NCBI GenBank assembly: GCA_004380135.1 | Contig: QXCR01000116.1 | Coordinates: 29,838-93,837 of the forward strand | Length of the DNA stretch: 64,000 nucleotides | From: Stemphylium vesicarium | Taxonomy: Eukaryota; Ascomycota; Dothideomycetes; Pleosporales; Pleosporaceae | Direction: 5' to 3' | In this document: piece after piece, positions 10,705 through 22,210 of the stretch | Layout: the number at the start of each line of letters is the position of its first letter | How positions within the stretch are numbered: position 1 is the stretch's first letter | The notes under the pieces: model-generated | The model's input: only the letters and a program-made list of their open reading frames with translations | Told to the model about the DNA's origin: nothing | Databases searched by the model: none | Translations under genes and position numbers: made by a program

Positions 10705-11888
10705 CTTCTGGTCAACCGAGAAGATTTAAACATCTAATGGAAGAAGCCCGCTCGTACGTTTCAAATTTCGAATTCTGCGGATGAGTACCTTGCTGTCTGC
10801 CAAGAAGCTTTTTGTCCTAAGCTTCCCAGACTTGCATATGGCGGATTTCGTCCCAGGCAAAGTGGGAATACAACAGCACGGCGTCGCTATGCCATAATTG
10901 CAGGTACGCATACATGTGGGTCGTCGAAATAGATGCGACTGCGCTCGGGGATGGGAATAATGCTCCTGTCCGAAAGCGCTACTCCACCCGCCCTGCCAGC
11001 TTCCGGGTCATGTCGTAATCTCAAGCAAAGAACAGGATTGCTATTCACAGCATCGCTATGTCGGCTGGAATTGGGCAAATATTTTGAGAGCGAGCTTCGA
11101 GGTGGTGGTTCATGGGGAAACGATCGCGGCTCGACAATTGATTCCGTGCGGCGATCGTCGGCATTCGATCTACGGAGCTGAACCGCTGACAGCACTTGAT
11201 ACAAGCGTTCTCTGACCATTGTCGACATGCGACGTGCAAGGCGACGAGGTCAGATGGATTCGATGGCGTTGTGTGGAGACGCGGAAGATGCGCAACCGCA
11301 TTGGCTAGGGCCGCTCTAGGGCGTGCGGAGTCAATTACCCTCCCTACTCCGAGCGCTAGGTTCACATTACTCCACGTTTTGTATTGCATTCTACGAGATC
11401 AACGATCCAGCCTAATACGCTCTACCCTTAGGATGACGAAAATTGCCTATTATGCTATCTCGTCTGTCACGATTGGTGGAACACGAGTATTAAACTTTGC
11501 ACCCAAACATGTTACGACCGTAAGGCTAGTTGTCGAACTTATGGCTACTTTGGCAGCAATCTTATTACGCCCGTCATGATAGACATCGGAATCTTAAACA
11601 GTTTGTCAACTACCATTTTACGGCCATAAAAGTAGACGTTCAACTTTCGACTACTTAATGATCTCTCAAACGCTGCGTTCAAAATGGACAAGCAATAACT
11701 CCTCAGTTCGATACGCCTCACAAGCTTTACTATACCTTTTGTTACCACCTCACTTGCACCAAAAGTTACAAGCGTTTGACTAAAAAGTGAGCAGAACAAT
11801 GTCTCACGAGCCTATGGCGTACGCGAGAGGAAATCAGTGCAACAGACGCGACAGCATAACTGACTAGTTAACAGCTACATCCATTGCT
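10705..11888. other. Intergenic, 1184 bp
   Basis: Only short, overlapping frames without protein-like composition occur on either strand. The part 11400-11880 is AT-rich with many stops in every frame, compatible with old transposon debris, but no terminal repeat or duplication could be found. Confidence 0.4.
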
Positions 11889-12986
11889 ATGTCTTCCACT
11901 ACTCTTCCAACCATCTTCGTCATCGGCGGTACCGGAGCCCAAGGCCTTCCCGTCATCCGTGGACTCGTATCCGATGGGAAGTACCATTGCGGAGTGCTCA
12001 CCCGAGACACGAGCTCTCATCGAGCCAAGGCTTTGGCAGCACTGCCAAATGTTTCCTTCCTGAACGGAACTTTCGCCAATGAAGCGACGTTACGAGCAGG
12101 ATTCGCAGGATGCCACGGTGCATTTGTAAACATCGACGGGTCCAACGCGGGCGAGAAGACGGAGATGTACTGGGCTATCCAATAATACGAACTCGCGCTG
12201 GAAACTGGAGTCAGATTTTTCGTCTATGGAAATCCGGACTATGGGTACAAGAAGTCGGGCTACAGGCCAGAATTCCGCACCGGCCATTATGACGGAAAAG
12301 GCAGGGTCGGAGAATGGATTTTGCAACAAAATAAAGACAATAGCTCCCGGATGAAAGCCGCCCTGTTCACGAGCGGTCCGTACATCGAGATGGCAGTTAC
12401 AGCTAGGACACCAATGACGCCAACGATCGAGGACGGCATCGTAACGTGGCGCGTACCGCTTGGGAAAGGAGCTGTACCGCACGTTGCACTAGACGATTGC
12501 GCCTTTTACGTTCGCTGGCTCTTCGACAATCCTGAATGTGCGAATGGGTTCGACCTTGAGGTAGCCGTTGATCACATCACCTATGATGAGCTGGCCTCGG
12601 CCTTCCAAGAGGTCACCGGACATCCTGCTCGATACATCGACACCGATCTTGATACGTATTGGGAGTCTGGCCCATTCGGCGGCCTCGGAGGCTATCCAGC
12701 TGGCTACAACGCAAGCCCCGACGACGCCGCAACCATGTCGCTCCGCGATAATTTCACAGGCTTTTGGAATCTGTGGAAAGCATCGGCGGGCAACAGTGGG
12801 GTCGTGCGTCGAGACTACAAGCTATTGGACGAAATTCACCCTGGTAGGATCAGAAGCGTAAAGGAATGGTTGACGAAGGAGGAGGAGAAATGCAAACGAC
12901 AGGGTGAAAATGGTCTATTGGGCAGGCTCCAAGGAGGTACTCTAGTGCTGAGGTTCTCAGAAGAATTGACAGTACGTACTATCTGA
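11889..12986 (+). pseudogene. NmrA-like NAD(P)-binding protein gene with one internal stop
   Basis: The frame runs 366 codons from ATG 11889 to TGA near 12986, with a single TAA at 12183-12185 (codon 99). Before it is a Rossmann start (FVIGGTGAQGLPVIRGL), a TRD motif and a FVNIDG segment. After it, in the same frame, come YELALETGVRFFVYGNPDYG, FRTGHYDGKGRVGEWIL and VPHVALDDCAFYVRWLFDNP, all characteristic of NmrA-like/HSCARG proteins. Those proteins bind dinucleotide through the Rossmann fold and act as redox-state sensors or reductases. No GT donor lies next to the stop, so splicing does not explain it. Everything else is well preserved, so the lesion is either recent or a sequence error. 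Without it the product would have 365 residues, normal for this group. Confidence 0.85.
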
Positions 12987-13744
12987 GTACATACTAAAGA
13001 CGCTAGCAAGAAATGGCTGCATCTGGCCTATTGCAGATGCGAGTATGACTATTGCCTAGAGTAATCAACACATTACTTCCATGCGTGTCACTCCTAGCGC
13101 CGTGCCCTCATTGATGACTTCTCTGTTCCACCCATAGCTTCGCGCAGCCCTATGACGGAATCCAATGATGACTTTCGGTCGTAAGCACGGCGCACTCATA
13201 ATGTTGGGTTTTCCCGGGATTCTAGATGGCTTTTCATCCGTCAGCACCGCGAGCTTAAAAGCCGACAAGCGCTTACGTTCCCAGAGGAAACCACCTCCTT
13301 CATTCTCCGCATTTAAGGAAGCGTCACACTCCCTGTTCCTAGCTTTTAGTATACCCTGTGAATCTAAATGGCTACATATGCAACGCCCTTGTCGGATTCT
13401 TTCACTTTCACTATTACTTTCCCTTGCTGGATTGCATCAGGAAGTGTGACGGTCTCACCAGGCCTTTGGCACCTTCGCATGCAATCTGTTAGTACTACCT
13501 GCTACCAGCACTGTCTTTCCCAAGCGAGTGCCAATAGTTGTGTGATTCACCACATTGTAGAAGCGCTTTCACTGTCGGTCTCAAGCGACGTTTTGAGCTA
13601 GGTGTCGCAGCGCGTTTGGACTCACAGACCCAAGTGCGTTCATATTCACTGAGGACCCGATCATACAATTAACCCCCGGCACGTGGACATGATTTCAGCA
13701 AACTAATCTACCTTATAGTTGAACTCAACTGCTAGTGTCGTCCA
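12987..13744. other. Intergenic, 758 bp
   Basis: It lies 5' of the disordered membrane-protein gene. Short frames only; no RNA or repeat was seen. Confidence 0.4.
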
Positions 13745-15214
13745 ATGGAAATCAATAACAACCACGACCAATCTCAGCGCAACGATATGGCTCGCCTTAG
13801 CGCTCCCGCCAGTGAGCCCCCAAAGGCCGAGCGAAAACCTAACCGACTTCGCAGTATCTTCAAGCCCGACTCTAGCTCGTCATCATCGTTTAGCTCTACT
13901 GCCTCCTCAAAGAGGTCCCCAACCGCCCACTCAGGTCCGCTTCCATCGCCAACGGTCAAGCACGGATTCCAGCAGATTGGATTGCTGCCAAGTGAGCGGC
14001 CGAGCTACACTTTTGGGCAAAGATCACCATGGGCGAAGCAAGCCAGCGAAGAGACTACCAATGTGGATGCCAAAGAAGAGATGCAAGAGTCGGAGAGTGC
14101 GAATGCAGGTCTTTTTGCCGGAGCGGAATCAAAGGATGCAGGTGTGAACACCGAGAAGACATTTGCGCCATGGTCCCAACAAAGTCAAGCTGAGAATACT
14201 TTGTCTCCATGGCTACAGAATACACTCTTCCCTGCTACGGTCAGCACAAGCGACCAGAATGTTGCGACGAGCCAGAACCACAGCTCGATATTCGGGAATT
14301 CACAACCACGCTCCAACCGCGATTCCCCTCGGATGTTTGGTAATCTTCTTGGTAAGCGCTCAGCCATGAACACTAACCAGAGCGAAGTTAACAAACATGA
14401 AGAAGGGATTATCACGAGCCCAGACGAACCCAGGAAACAAATGAGCCATGACTGGGAAATGGGAAACCCGTTTGGCCAAAAGACGAATGGCTTCACCAAT
14501 ACTGTAGCTCGCACAAATGCCCCAAGTCTATTCAGATCTGCCCATGATGGCAGCTCCAGCGGTCTGTTTGCGAACATTGTTCCCGCCGACAAAGAGTATC
14601 AGCTCGCAAAAGGCTTCCGCAATTACGCCGACAAGAAGGTGGCCGAGGCTTTCGCGCAGCAGAGCAACGAAAAACCCGCGACAGGCTGGACGAAGCAACA
14701 GCGAGCGTTGCACGCCAACTTCAACATGCTGAAGACAAACACCCCGACGAGCGCAAAGATCACCAAGCCCGACTCGCGCGAAGCATCATTCGATATGTTT
14801 TCCGGAGAGAGCGGCCTGGGCCCATTCACGATCTCACACCCTCGCGTCGCGCGAGTCGCGCAATCCGGTATCATCGCTGTCTACGCCATCTTTGTGCTTG
14901 GAGCTGCGCTCTTGGGGCCGCGAACCCTGTTGCTCACTCTGTGGAGGGTGTTCATCGGTCTTGGAGCTTACGCACTCTTGGTCCGGTATCTGGACTGGGC
15001 AAAGCATGTCGAGTGCGACATGCTACTAGCGCCCGTTGTCTTCGCTGGGAATCTGGCGCATGGCGCAGGTGTAAAGGTATTGGAAAAGGTGCGTGCATTC
15101 ATGATATCCGTCATTGTTGCGTCGCTCCAGGGTTTGGAGGAGGCGCCGACTGTGCAGGTCGAGGATAATCAGAGTCCTTTCGATGAAGCGCTTGAACACG
15201 GTGCGGAGCTCTAG
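13745..15214 (+). CDS. Disordered Ser/Asn-rich protein with C-terminal membrane segments
   Basis: A single exon of 489 residues. Residues 1-350 are hydrophilic and low in order, rich in Ser, Asn, Gln and Glu, with a poly-Ser run (SSSSSSSFSS) near 43-52 and short repeated FG/LF-type patches (LFAG, IFGNS, MFGNL, LFANI). From about 370 come hydrophobic stretches: SGIIAVYAIFVLGAALLG, then TLWRVFIGLGAYALLVRYL, then a weaker one near VFAGNLAHGAG and VRAFMISVIVASL. This fits a tail-embedded membrane protein, perhaps of the nuclear envelope or ER. The FG-like patches recall nucleoporins or their membrane anchors, but that is only a suggestion. No known domain is recognised. The start is the first ATG, and the upstream sequence is closed in this frame. 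Confidence 0.65.
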   Translation: MEINNNHDQSQRNDMARLSAPASEPPKAERKPNRLRSIFKPDSSSSSSFSSTASSKRSPTAHSGPLPSPTVKHGFQQIGLLPSERPSYTFGQRSPWAKQASEETTNVDAKEEMQESESANAGLFAGAESKDAGVNTEKTFAPWSQQSQAENTLSPWLQNTLFPATVSTSDQNVATSQNHSSIFGNSQPRSNRDSPRMFGNLLGKRSAMNTNQSEVNKHEEGIITSPDEPRKQMSHDWEMGNPFGQKTNGFTNTVARTNAPSLFRSAHDGSSSGLFANIVPADKEYQLAKGFRNYADKKVAEAFAQQSNEKPATGWTKQQRALHANFNMLKTNTPTSAKITKPDSREASFDMFSGESGLGPFTISHPRVARVAQSGIIAVYAIFVLGAALLGPRTLLLTLWRVFIGLGAYALLVRYLDWAKHVECDMLLAPVVFAGNLAHGAGVKVLEKVRAFMISVIVASLQGLEEAPTVQVEDNQSPFDEALEHGAEL

Positions 15215-15748
15215 GTGCCACAGGCGGTTGTTTTGGCGCAATAATGGAGGTGGAGAGGTGAAACCAAAATATTCTTGGGTAGATGTTCCCCCATAATTCG
15301 AGTTGTTATACCCCAATTGATGTTGCTCGTGATGCCTCGGCGCGCGACCCTGTGCGATACGCCCCAATAACCTACTATTCTCGAAACACCAAGCCCGAGC
15401 ATCACAGGAAGATGGTGTTTGCTCTTAAAGCCGTAGTCGCAGATCTTCTTCAACTTTTCTAGTGCTGGCTTGACATGGTCCTGTTTTGTGTCACATCGGC
15501 TTTGCGCCGTTGGTTGTTAAGAACCCTGCCCCACATTCCTTGTTCCTTTTCACCAAGACGTCATCCCGTGCGGTTATGCAGCTCTACTGCACCAGTTTAT
15601 TTTAGATGTAGGAGCGTGCGCCTCGCAGCAGTGCAACCTCTGTGCCGAATAGAGGACTAAGAATTCGCGTACGCATTCATTTGTAGTTTATTGTGGCGAG
15701 CGCTATATAGTGAAGGTAGAACATCGCATCGTATTGTGGTACGCCACT
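15215..15748. other. Convergent intergenic, 534 bp
   Basis: It holds the 3' ends of the membrane-protein gene and the S9 peptidase gene. No feature was seen. Confidence 0.4.
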
Positions 15749-17671
15749 CTAGTACCAGGACTTCGGCGGCTCCGTGCCCTTCAACTTCCGCCACAAGAAA
15801 TCCTTTGTCCTTCGCAGCGCATAGGAGTTCGTTGTCGCGACTGCATGCTCGCCTCCCGGGATGACCAACAAGTCGAAGTCCTTGTCCGCTTGCGCGAGCG
15901 CGTTGACAACCTGCATTGTGCTTGCCGGATCGACATTCGTGTCCAGCTCACCTACGGTAAGCAGCAGACTGCCTTCCAGCTTTCCTGCATTCACGACGTT
16001 GGAGCTGTCCTCGTAGCTCTGGTCGACCGGCCACCCCATCCATGCCTCGTTCCACCACAACTTGTCCATGCGATTGTCGTGACATCCACAGTCTGCGGCA
16101 GCGACGCTGTAGAAGTCGTTGTGAAAGAGAAGAGCACTCATGGCATTCTGACCGCCAGCGGAGCCTCCATATACTCCGACGCGGCTGACGTCCATCCACG
16201 GGCGGGTTGAGGCCGCCGCTTTCATCCATGCGATGCGATCGGGGAATCCTGCATCTTTGAGATTCTTGTAGCAGACGTCGTGGAAAGCCTTCGAGCGCCA
16301 GTTGGTGCCCATGCCATCGATGAGGACAACAACGAACCCCTTATTTGCGATCCGGTGGGCCTCATCGTGGCTCATGTATGCTTTCGGCACAAAGAAGTCA
16401 TGTGGTCCGGAGTAGATCTTCTCGATGACGGGGTACTTGGTGGCGTTGTCCATCTGGTATGGGTGGAAAACAAGGCCGTAGATCATGGTGGAGTTGTCTC
16501 TGCCTGGTGCTGCGAAGCGCTCGGGAATAGGCCAGAGAAGACCATCGAAATTGCGTTCGTATACATCGGCGATCTTGTCTCCAGTCTCGGCGTCACGCGT
16601 GACGGCCTTCTCGGCCATGTCCATGCGAGACCATGTATCTGTAAAGGTCGATCTGTCGTCGCTGAAAGACCAGGAATGGTCGCCGTCGCCTTCGGTCAAG
16701 ATCTTGAAGTCAGACCCGTCGAAATTGACTCGCGCGAGGTGGGCGTAGTAGGGATCCTGGTCGGACACAGCGCCGAGAATCTTGATCCAGATTTGCCGTT
16801 TCACCTCATCGACATAGTCCACGGAGCGCACGACCCATTCTCCTTTCGTGATCTGGTTCTTCACTTTCCCGCTGTTCATGTCGTAGAGATAGAGATGATT
16901 CCAACCGTCGCGTTCACTGGCCCAGATCAATTCGCTTGAGTCCGTGCTCGAGTTCGATCCTCCGAGCACCCTGTAGTACAGCTTTTGTGAATAATCAACA
17001 AATGTGTCGCTTTTATCCTCGACTAGAGTGCGCACATGTCCGCTGGTACTCATGCCAACTATACGCACAACTTGGTGTCCACGTTGATTGTATATGAAGC
17101 GGAACTCGGTACCTTCTGTGTTCCACCCACCATTCAGTGAGTAGAGCTGGTATGGGTTCTCGAACAAGGTGTTGTCCGTGGTAACCTCGCGTTTGTTCGT
17201 CAAATCGAACATCCGAGGCCGATCAATGGTTACATTGTCACCCGGCTTCGGGTATTGGAACTGATGCAGGCGGGGTTGCAGCTGGTCGTAAGGGCTCGAC
17301 TCGACTTCGTACACGATGTGATCCTGGGCTGGCGTAGATTGGAATATGACGACAAATTCATTATCCGGTGAAGGGTACGTTATGTTGCTGAAGGTGCTGT
17401 TTTCTGTTCCCGTTGTTGACATCTGAATCTCCTGCCCATCCGCACTCCGATACCAGACGTTGTTGTCTTTAAAGAATACAGGCAAATCGTCGGTCCCGTT
17501 ACTCTGGCGTTTGGAAAGGCTTCCCAGATCCTCGGTACGTACATCTTGCTGCTGCGGCGAAGCATTGACTGCGCGCTCGGAACGAAGGTAGTCTTGCGAA
17601 GCAGAGATCTGAGGCACAGATATTAATAACAAAGGAAATGCAAGGTGCATGCAACGAATGTAGGTCTGCAT
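15749..17671 (-). CDS. Secreted S9 family serine peptidase (dipeptidyl-peptidase IV-like)
   Basis: One exon, 640 residues from ATG 17671. The frame is open further upstream but has no earlier ATG. The start MQTYIRCMHLAFPLLLISVP is a signal peptide, and several NxS/T glycosylation sites follow, so it is secreted. The first two thirds match the DPP IV N-terminal beta-propeller (PDNEFVVI, LIWASERDGWNHLYLYD). The C-terminal alpha/beta hydrolase has the nucleophile in YGGSAGGQ (Ser504), an Asp in LDTNVDP (about 577) and a His in GGEHAV (about 609), so the triad is complete. DPP IV proteins remove N-terminal dipeptides, usually X-Pro. Its nucleophile elbow GGSAGG differs from the GWSYGG of classical DPP IV, so the substrate may differ. 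A Zn2Cys6 gene lies upstream, divergent. Confidence 0.88.
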   Translation of the reverse strand: MQTYIRCMHLAFPLLLISVPQISASQDYLRSERAVNASPQQQDVRTEDLGSLSKRQSNGTDDLPVFFKDNNVWYRSADGQEIQMSTTGTENSTFSNITYPSPDNEFVVIFQSTPAQDHIVYEVESSPYDQLQPRLHQFQYPKPGDNVTIDRPRMFDLTNKREVTTDNTLFENPYQLYSLNGGWNTEGTEFRFIYNQRGHQVVRIVGMSTSGHVRTLVEDKSDTFVDYSQKLYYRVLGGSNSSTDSSELIWASERDGWNHLYLYDMNSGKVKNQITKGEWVVRSVDYVDEVKRQIWIKILGAVSDQDPYYAHLARVNFDGSDFKILTEGDGDHSWSFSDDRSTFTDTWSRMDMAEKAVTRDAETGDKIADVYERNFDGLLWPIPERFAAPGRDNSTMIYGLVFHPYQMDNATKYPVIEKIYSGPHDFFVPKAYMSHDEAHRIANKGFVVVLIDGMGTNWRSKAFHDVCYKNLKDAGFPDRIAWMKAAASTRPWMDVSRVGVYGGSAGGQNAMSALLFHNDFYSVAAADCGCHDNRMDKLWWNEAWMGWPVDQSYEDSSNVVNAGKLEGSLLLTVGELDTNVDPASTMQVVNALAQADKDFDLLVIPGGEHAVATTNSYALRRTKDFLWRKLKGTEPPKSWY

Positions 17672-18251
17672 GATTGAATGCAGATTAACGAATGTGGTTG
17701 CCTGAAATGGCTGAGTGTCCAACGGCTATCATGTAACCTTACCCAATAAACGAGTGACGGGTAACGTCGAAGCAAGAGCGAACATTTGGATACTTATAAT
17801 CAATGCGCACCACATCATGGCCCTCCTTTAATCTGTCTTTACGAGGTGCTTAATATACTTGATCTGTGGTTAGCGAAGAGTCCTGAATTTTGATCAGGGC
17901 CCACTTCCAAAATTGGCGTTCAGCGCTGTATCCTCGGCCGTTTTGGTTTCGCGCAAAATTCTACCCCGGCACGGCTCGCTTTGCTCCCTGAACACCGTGC
18001 CGGTGCGTCCGGGATTGTGCTGGTAGCATTGCTGTCCAGACCTTCTTAGCGCTACTACATCGCACACGGAATACATGTACTATTTGGGCAGACTGTCCTA
18101 GACCGCAGAAGGGTCGTATTCTCGTGACGGGGAGGCGCAGGTTGAGGTGGGCACGCAAGTGAAGTTCCAAGTCCGGGACAGGCCTTGGCGAGCGCGTCAC
18201 AAGTCGCATGAGCACATGCATCGCCTAACATTGAAGCTACCTCATCCACGC
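17672..18251. promoter_or_regulatory. Divergent promoter region between S9 peptidase and Zn2Cys6 regulator
   Basis: 580 bp separate the two start codons, so both promoters must lie here. No gene is evident. I cannot assign individual binding sites with confidence. Confidence 0.45.
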
Positions 18252-20062
18252 ATGTCTTCGCCACACGCCAAAAGCACCAACCCTCAGACAACGCGAGCAC
18301 TACGCGCGTGCGATGCATGTCGACTCAGAAAAACACGCTGTGACGTCGACACAGACCAGAACGCACTTGGCCCAGCATGCGTGCGATGTTCGCGTCTACA
18401 GTTGCAGTGCACCTTTGAACTGGCCGTCGGTAGGCGGGGTCCGAAACGGTATGTCCAAGATTAAGTCAATGCGCCAGCAGGCTCTTTTGTATGGTAAGAT
18501 TGATCAAACCTTCCAGAAGGCATATAGGGTTGAAGACAATTGATCATTCCGGGCGATGAGCTTTAAACATGGCGCATGGAGGACCTGAGCAAGGTTGATA
18601 GCTTGTTACAAGGTCCAGTTAAATCAAATTCGAGCTTCGTGGCTAACAATTCCATTGCAGTAAGCGGAGACCAGACAATGCGTTGTTGGATCCTCAACCC
18701 ATCGGAAGCGAAGCTCTTGTTGTGCCTTTCTTGAGTCCTAGTCCCTCCGGCACTTTTCACCAAGGCCAGTTCCGCACTGACAGGGTCTGTTCTCGAGTAC
18801 TCTTGCGGGCTATGGCAGAGGACTACCTCACGTATATCTACCCTCTGATCCCTGTCATTCATCGACCGTCGTTCTGCTTCGCGCTGAACGAAGACCAGGA
18901 CAGCGACGACGACGAATTCTTGGGCCTCATCATCGCCATATGCGCAATCGTGGTTGCATTGCTTCCTAGCAAATATGAGAGGTATCGCAGTCTTGATTCG
19001 TCAATGGACATAAGCCGCGCCGAAGTACTGGACCGCTGTTATGACGGCCTCATCGCTCTACGCGGGCCTGATTTCTTCGAAAAGATCGGCTTCAGCAAGT
19101 GGGCTGCATCATATCTCATGGCCATTGCCTTCTTCCAGGTAGGCAAGCACAACCGTGCTCGCATGATCGAGGTCGAAAGTATGCAGCTTGGACGGCTGCT
19201 TGACCTCCACCGCACTGATGAGTATCAGGAATTGGATTTCATTGAGAAACAATTACGAAGAAAGGGCTTCTGGCTTCTTTTCTATGGCCACGTACACTCA
19301 GAGGTACAGAATTTTCGCAAAGAAAAGCTTTCCTTTCTGGATCATGCTGCGATGCAAACAATCAGCCTAAAGGCTCTGATCCCGTTCGAAGTCGAAGACG
19401 AGCAAGTCTTTAACCATAACATCGTCGCCTCGCCAGCGTCTGAGGTGAACATGACAACAGGCTTCATCATCCATTCTCGTCTCTTTTGGCAGGCCATCGA
19501 AGATCCCGAAGCCAATACCATGGTTGATTGCTTGTGCTGTCGCAACCGTTCGCCTGCAACACAAGTGGCGCACCTTGAGCGACGACTGCGAAGTCTAAAA
19601 TATGCCTTGGACGATGCCCCAATGCCTTTTCGACAATACGCAGTACCAAACTTCGACTTGTCTGCGAATACCTTCTCATCCTCCCAACTGGCTACGCTAC
19701 GCGCAAACATACATGTTACCCAACTATGGCTACAGAGTATGTTATTGGATCAACTGGACCTACTCACCTCACCTGAGCAGCACTGGCATGAGCGTGAAGA
19801 CATCTCGACCCAGCTCCTCCATGTTCTGCACAACACCTCTCAAGCAGACATTGAGCCCAATGGCCTTCATTTGGTCTACAAGGTGCGCGACGTGGCAGTC
19901 GGGCTGCTCGCATGCCCATATGAGGCACCTCATCCGTCGGCAAAGCGCGCGCAGGAGTACGTGAAGGCATTTACTGATATTTTGGCGCGTCTCGATGCCA
20001 GCGAGACGGTCAACACTGCCAACCTCCAAAGTTGGATTGATACAGGGCGACCAAACATTTGA
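18252..20062 (+). CDS. Zn2Cys6 transcription factor, sugar-regulator type
   Basis: Exons 18252-18448 and 18661-20062 give 532 residues. The 212-bp intron starts GTATGT, ends TTGCAG and falls just after the zinc cluster, a common place in this family. The binuclear cluster is CDACRLRKTRCD...CVRCSRLQLQC near residues 20-55, followed by a basic linker (RRGPKR). The middle matches the fungal_trans region: LTYIYPLIPVIHRPSF, WAASYLMAIAFFQVG, HNRARMIEVESMQLGRLL and LRRKGFWLLFYGHVHSEVQN. This combination resembles regulators of sugar or maltose use (MAL-activator/AmyR-like); the specific sugar cannot be read off. It stands next to a sugar porter and a beta-glucosidase, so these are the likely targets (inference). 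Confidence 0.88.
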
Positions 20063-20491
20063 TCAACATGATAAGAATGCTCATTGAACCTCACCCACAT
20101 TGGCAGAATATATTGATCTCTTTATACTAATGCAGCACGCGCAGTGGGTGATTTGAGTACCACTACCCACGTCACGATGGTAGTCAATGAACCGAGAATC
20201 GATTTCCCCATTTTGCGGATGCGCCTGTATTGGGATGGATGAGAGTTAATCTCACCGCCTTGATGATGCGCTGCGCAGAATTAATTTAATGTCACAATTC
20301 TTTGACTCGATATTAATTGCTAGCATCTGCTACAGCACTTTGTCCATATATGAACTAGCAGACAGCACTACCAGGTCCCGAGAGTATTCCCGGCGTCTCG
20401 AACATAGAGCTGTCGAACACAAGTCACCTCGCCTCGCTTTTTTCAAACAGCCTGAGCGATCAGAAGCATTCCGCAGTTCTATATCAAGACC
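20063..20491. other. Convergent intergenic, 429 bp
   Basis: It holds the 3' ends of the Zn2Cys6 gene and the sugar porter gene. No other feature was seen. Confidence 0.4.
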
Positions 20492-22210
20492 TCACACCTT
20501 CTCCTCATGCGCGGTCAGGATATCCGTCTTCTTTTCGTCCGAGAGCATGCTTGACGCCCTCACGGCTGTCTGTTCCGAATCGGGCGCGGCGTTGTCGCCA
20601 TCGAATATGACTGCCATATGCTCCAGAGTATAGCCGCGGGTCTCCGGGTAGAAGAAGTAGACAGTGAATCCCATCGCAACCAGGACAATGATGAACACGA
20701 AGTAATACTTCCAACCAATGGCTTCAAGGGCAATGGGATTCACGAAAGTGTTGAAGAAGTTGGCGACCACGACAGTGATCCAAGTCACAGTCAGACCATG
20801 CGAGCGGAGCCTGTATGGCCAGATCTCGCACGGGTATGCAGTCAAGAAAGGTGTACTGGAAAAAGATTATTAGTATACGTGTTTCTCGAATAGAGGCGGA
20901 ATAAAACTCACAGAGCGATATCGTAGCCAGCGAAGAAGACGAAAAGGAAGGGAATGACGGCAATACCTGTTGCAGGGTCGCCTATTTCTGCAAATGCACC
21001 GCTGAGGGCAGTGACAAGAATGTACGCTACGAGCATAACGCCCGCTGAAGCTAGGAAGAGTGGGCGCCGCCCAAGCCTGTCCACGCTGAGTGCAGCCGCT
21101 ACTGCAAAAAGAAGATTCCAGACTTGAAGCAAACCAGAGATCAAGGTCTGGTCCCGAACACTTGTAATGCCTACGGTCCTTAGGACAATCGCGAGATAGT
21201 ACGAAACAACGCCGTTGCCGCACCACTGCGAGAATATACCGAGAGACACCGATATAAAAAGACGGCGTCGATTGCCCGATGTACTGAATAGCTCCATGTA
21301 GCTTGCGTCTTTCAGTGTCGACTCGAGGCGTATCGCAGTGGTGATCTCGATCATCTCGTATTCGACCAAAGCCGATGTGGGATCGCCACCAGCATGACAG
21401 GTTGTCAGAATCGTACGGGCCTATGTTTGTTGTCAGGAGATTCCACTCGTCGCATGCGAAAACTTACCTGCTCGCTTCTATCAGCCGAGACAAGCCAGCG
21501 GGGGCTCTCCGGGGCCAATAATAGTCCAGGCAGTGCGACGAAGGGTAGCAGTAGCTGCAAAACAGACGGGATTCGCCACGCCCAGTCACTTGCAATGTCG
21601 CGGGTGCCGAAAGTGACAAAGGCAGCGATGGTGCCACCCACGTACCAACCGCACATGAACAAAGCACTCAAGATGCCTCTGTACACCGGGTGAGAGATCT
21701 CATTGATGAGGAGAGGGACCGCATTGCCGAACCAGGCGGAAGCGCATCCAATAAGGAACCGAGACAACACAAATGCGACGTTGTTATCGCTGATGACGGC
21801 CAGGGAACCCGCAAGCAGGAAGATGTAGCCAACGTAGACGCCGATCTTCCGTCCGAACTTGTTTGCTACGAAGGCTGTCACTGGGTAGGACAGTCCCATT
21901 CCCAACCAGTAGATGGCGTTGATGAAACCCAGCCAGGCACCGGTGGGCGTGTCCATGAACGACTCCCATTGCGGCAGTGCTTGCAAACCGTTCATGAGGC
22001 TTCCGTCATATCCGTTGGCAGAAGCTTGAGGCATGTCAGTTGGTGTCAACGAGAAGCCTGGAGATACTCACAGAATAGCATCAACGACAATATGCAAAAG
22101 TGTAACTTGATAAGATGAGGTTTCGTGTACCACGGCTTGTTGTCAGGCAAGACGGCCAGCAGCTCATCATTGAGCCCATTTGGACGCGATTGTGACTTGG
22201 AGATACCCAT
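20492..22210 (-). CDS. MFS sugar porter
   Basis: Exons 22210-22072, 22024-21468, 21420-20912 and 20855-20492 give 522 residues; the three introns are 47-56 bp and keep frame. The sugar-porter signatures are all present: NKFGRKIGV after the second helix, PESPRWL before the central loop, DRLGRRPLF in the second half and PETRGYTLE at the end of helix 12. An ANGYDGSLMNGLQ segment lies in helix 1. The overall pattern is that of fungal lactose/cellobiose/hexose permeases in the plasma membrane. The gene is divergent from the GH3 beta-glucosidase, with 584 bp between starts, which supports uptake of a glucoside. The exact substrate is not determined. Confidence 0.92.

Noticed and set aside
11440..11880. 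AT-rich stretch considered as a transposon relic
   Set aside because: No terminal repeats, target duplication or coding remnants could be identified by eye.
16280..16939. Plus-strand frame of 219 codons inside the S9 peptidase gene
   Set aside because: Antisense shadow of a conserved propeller/hydrolase coding region.
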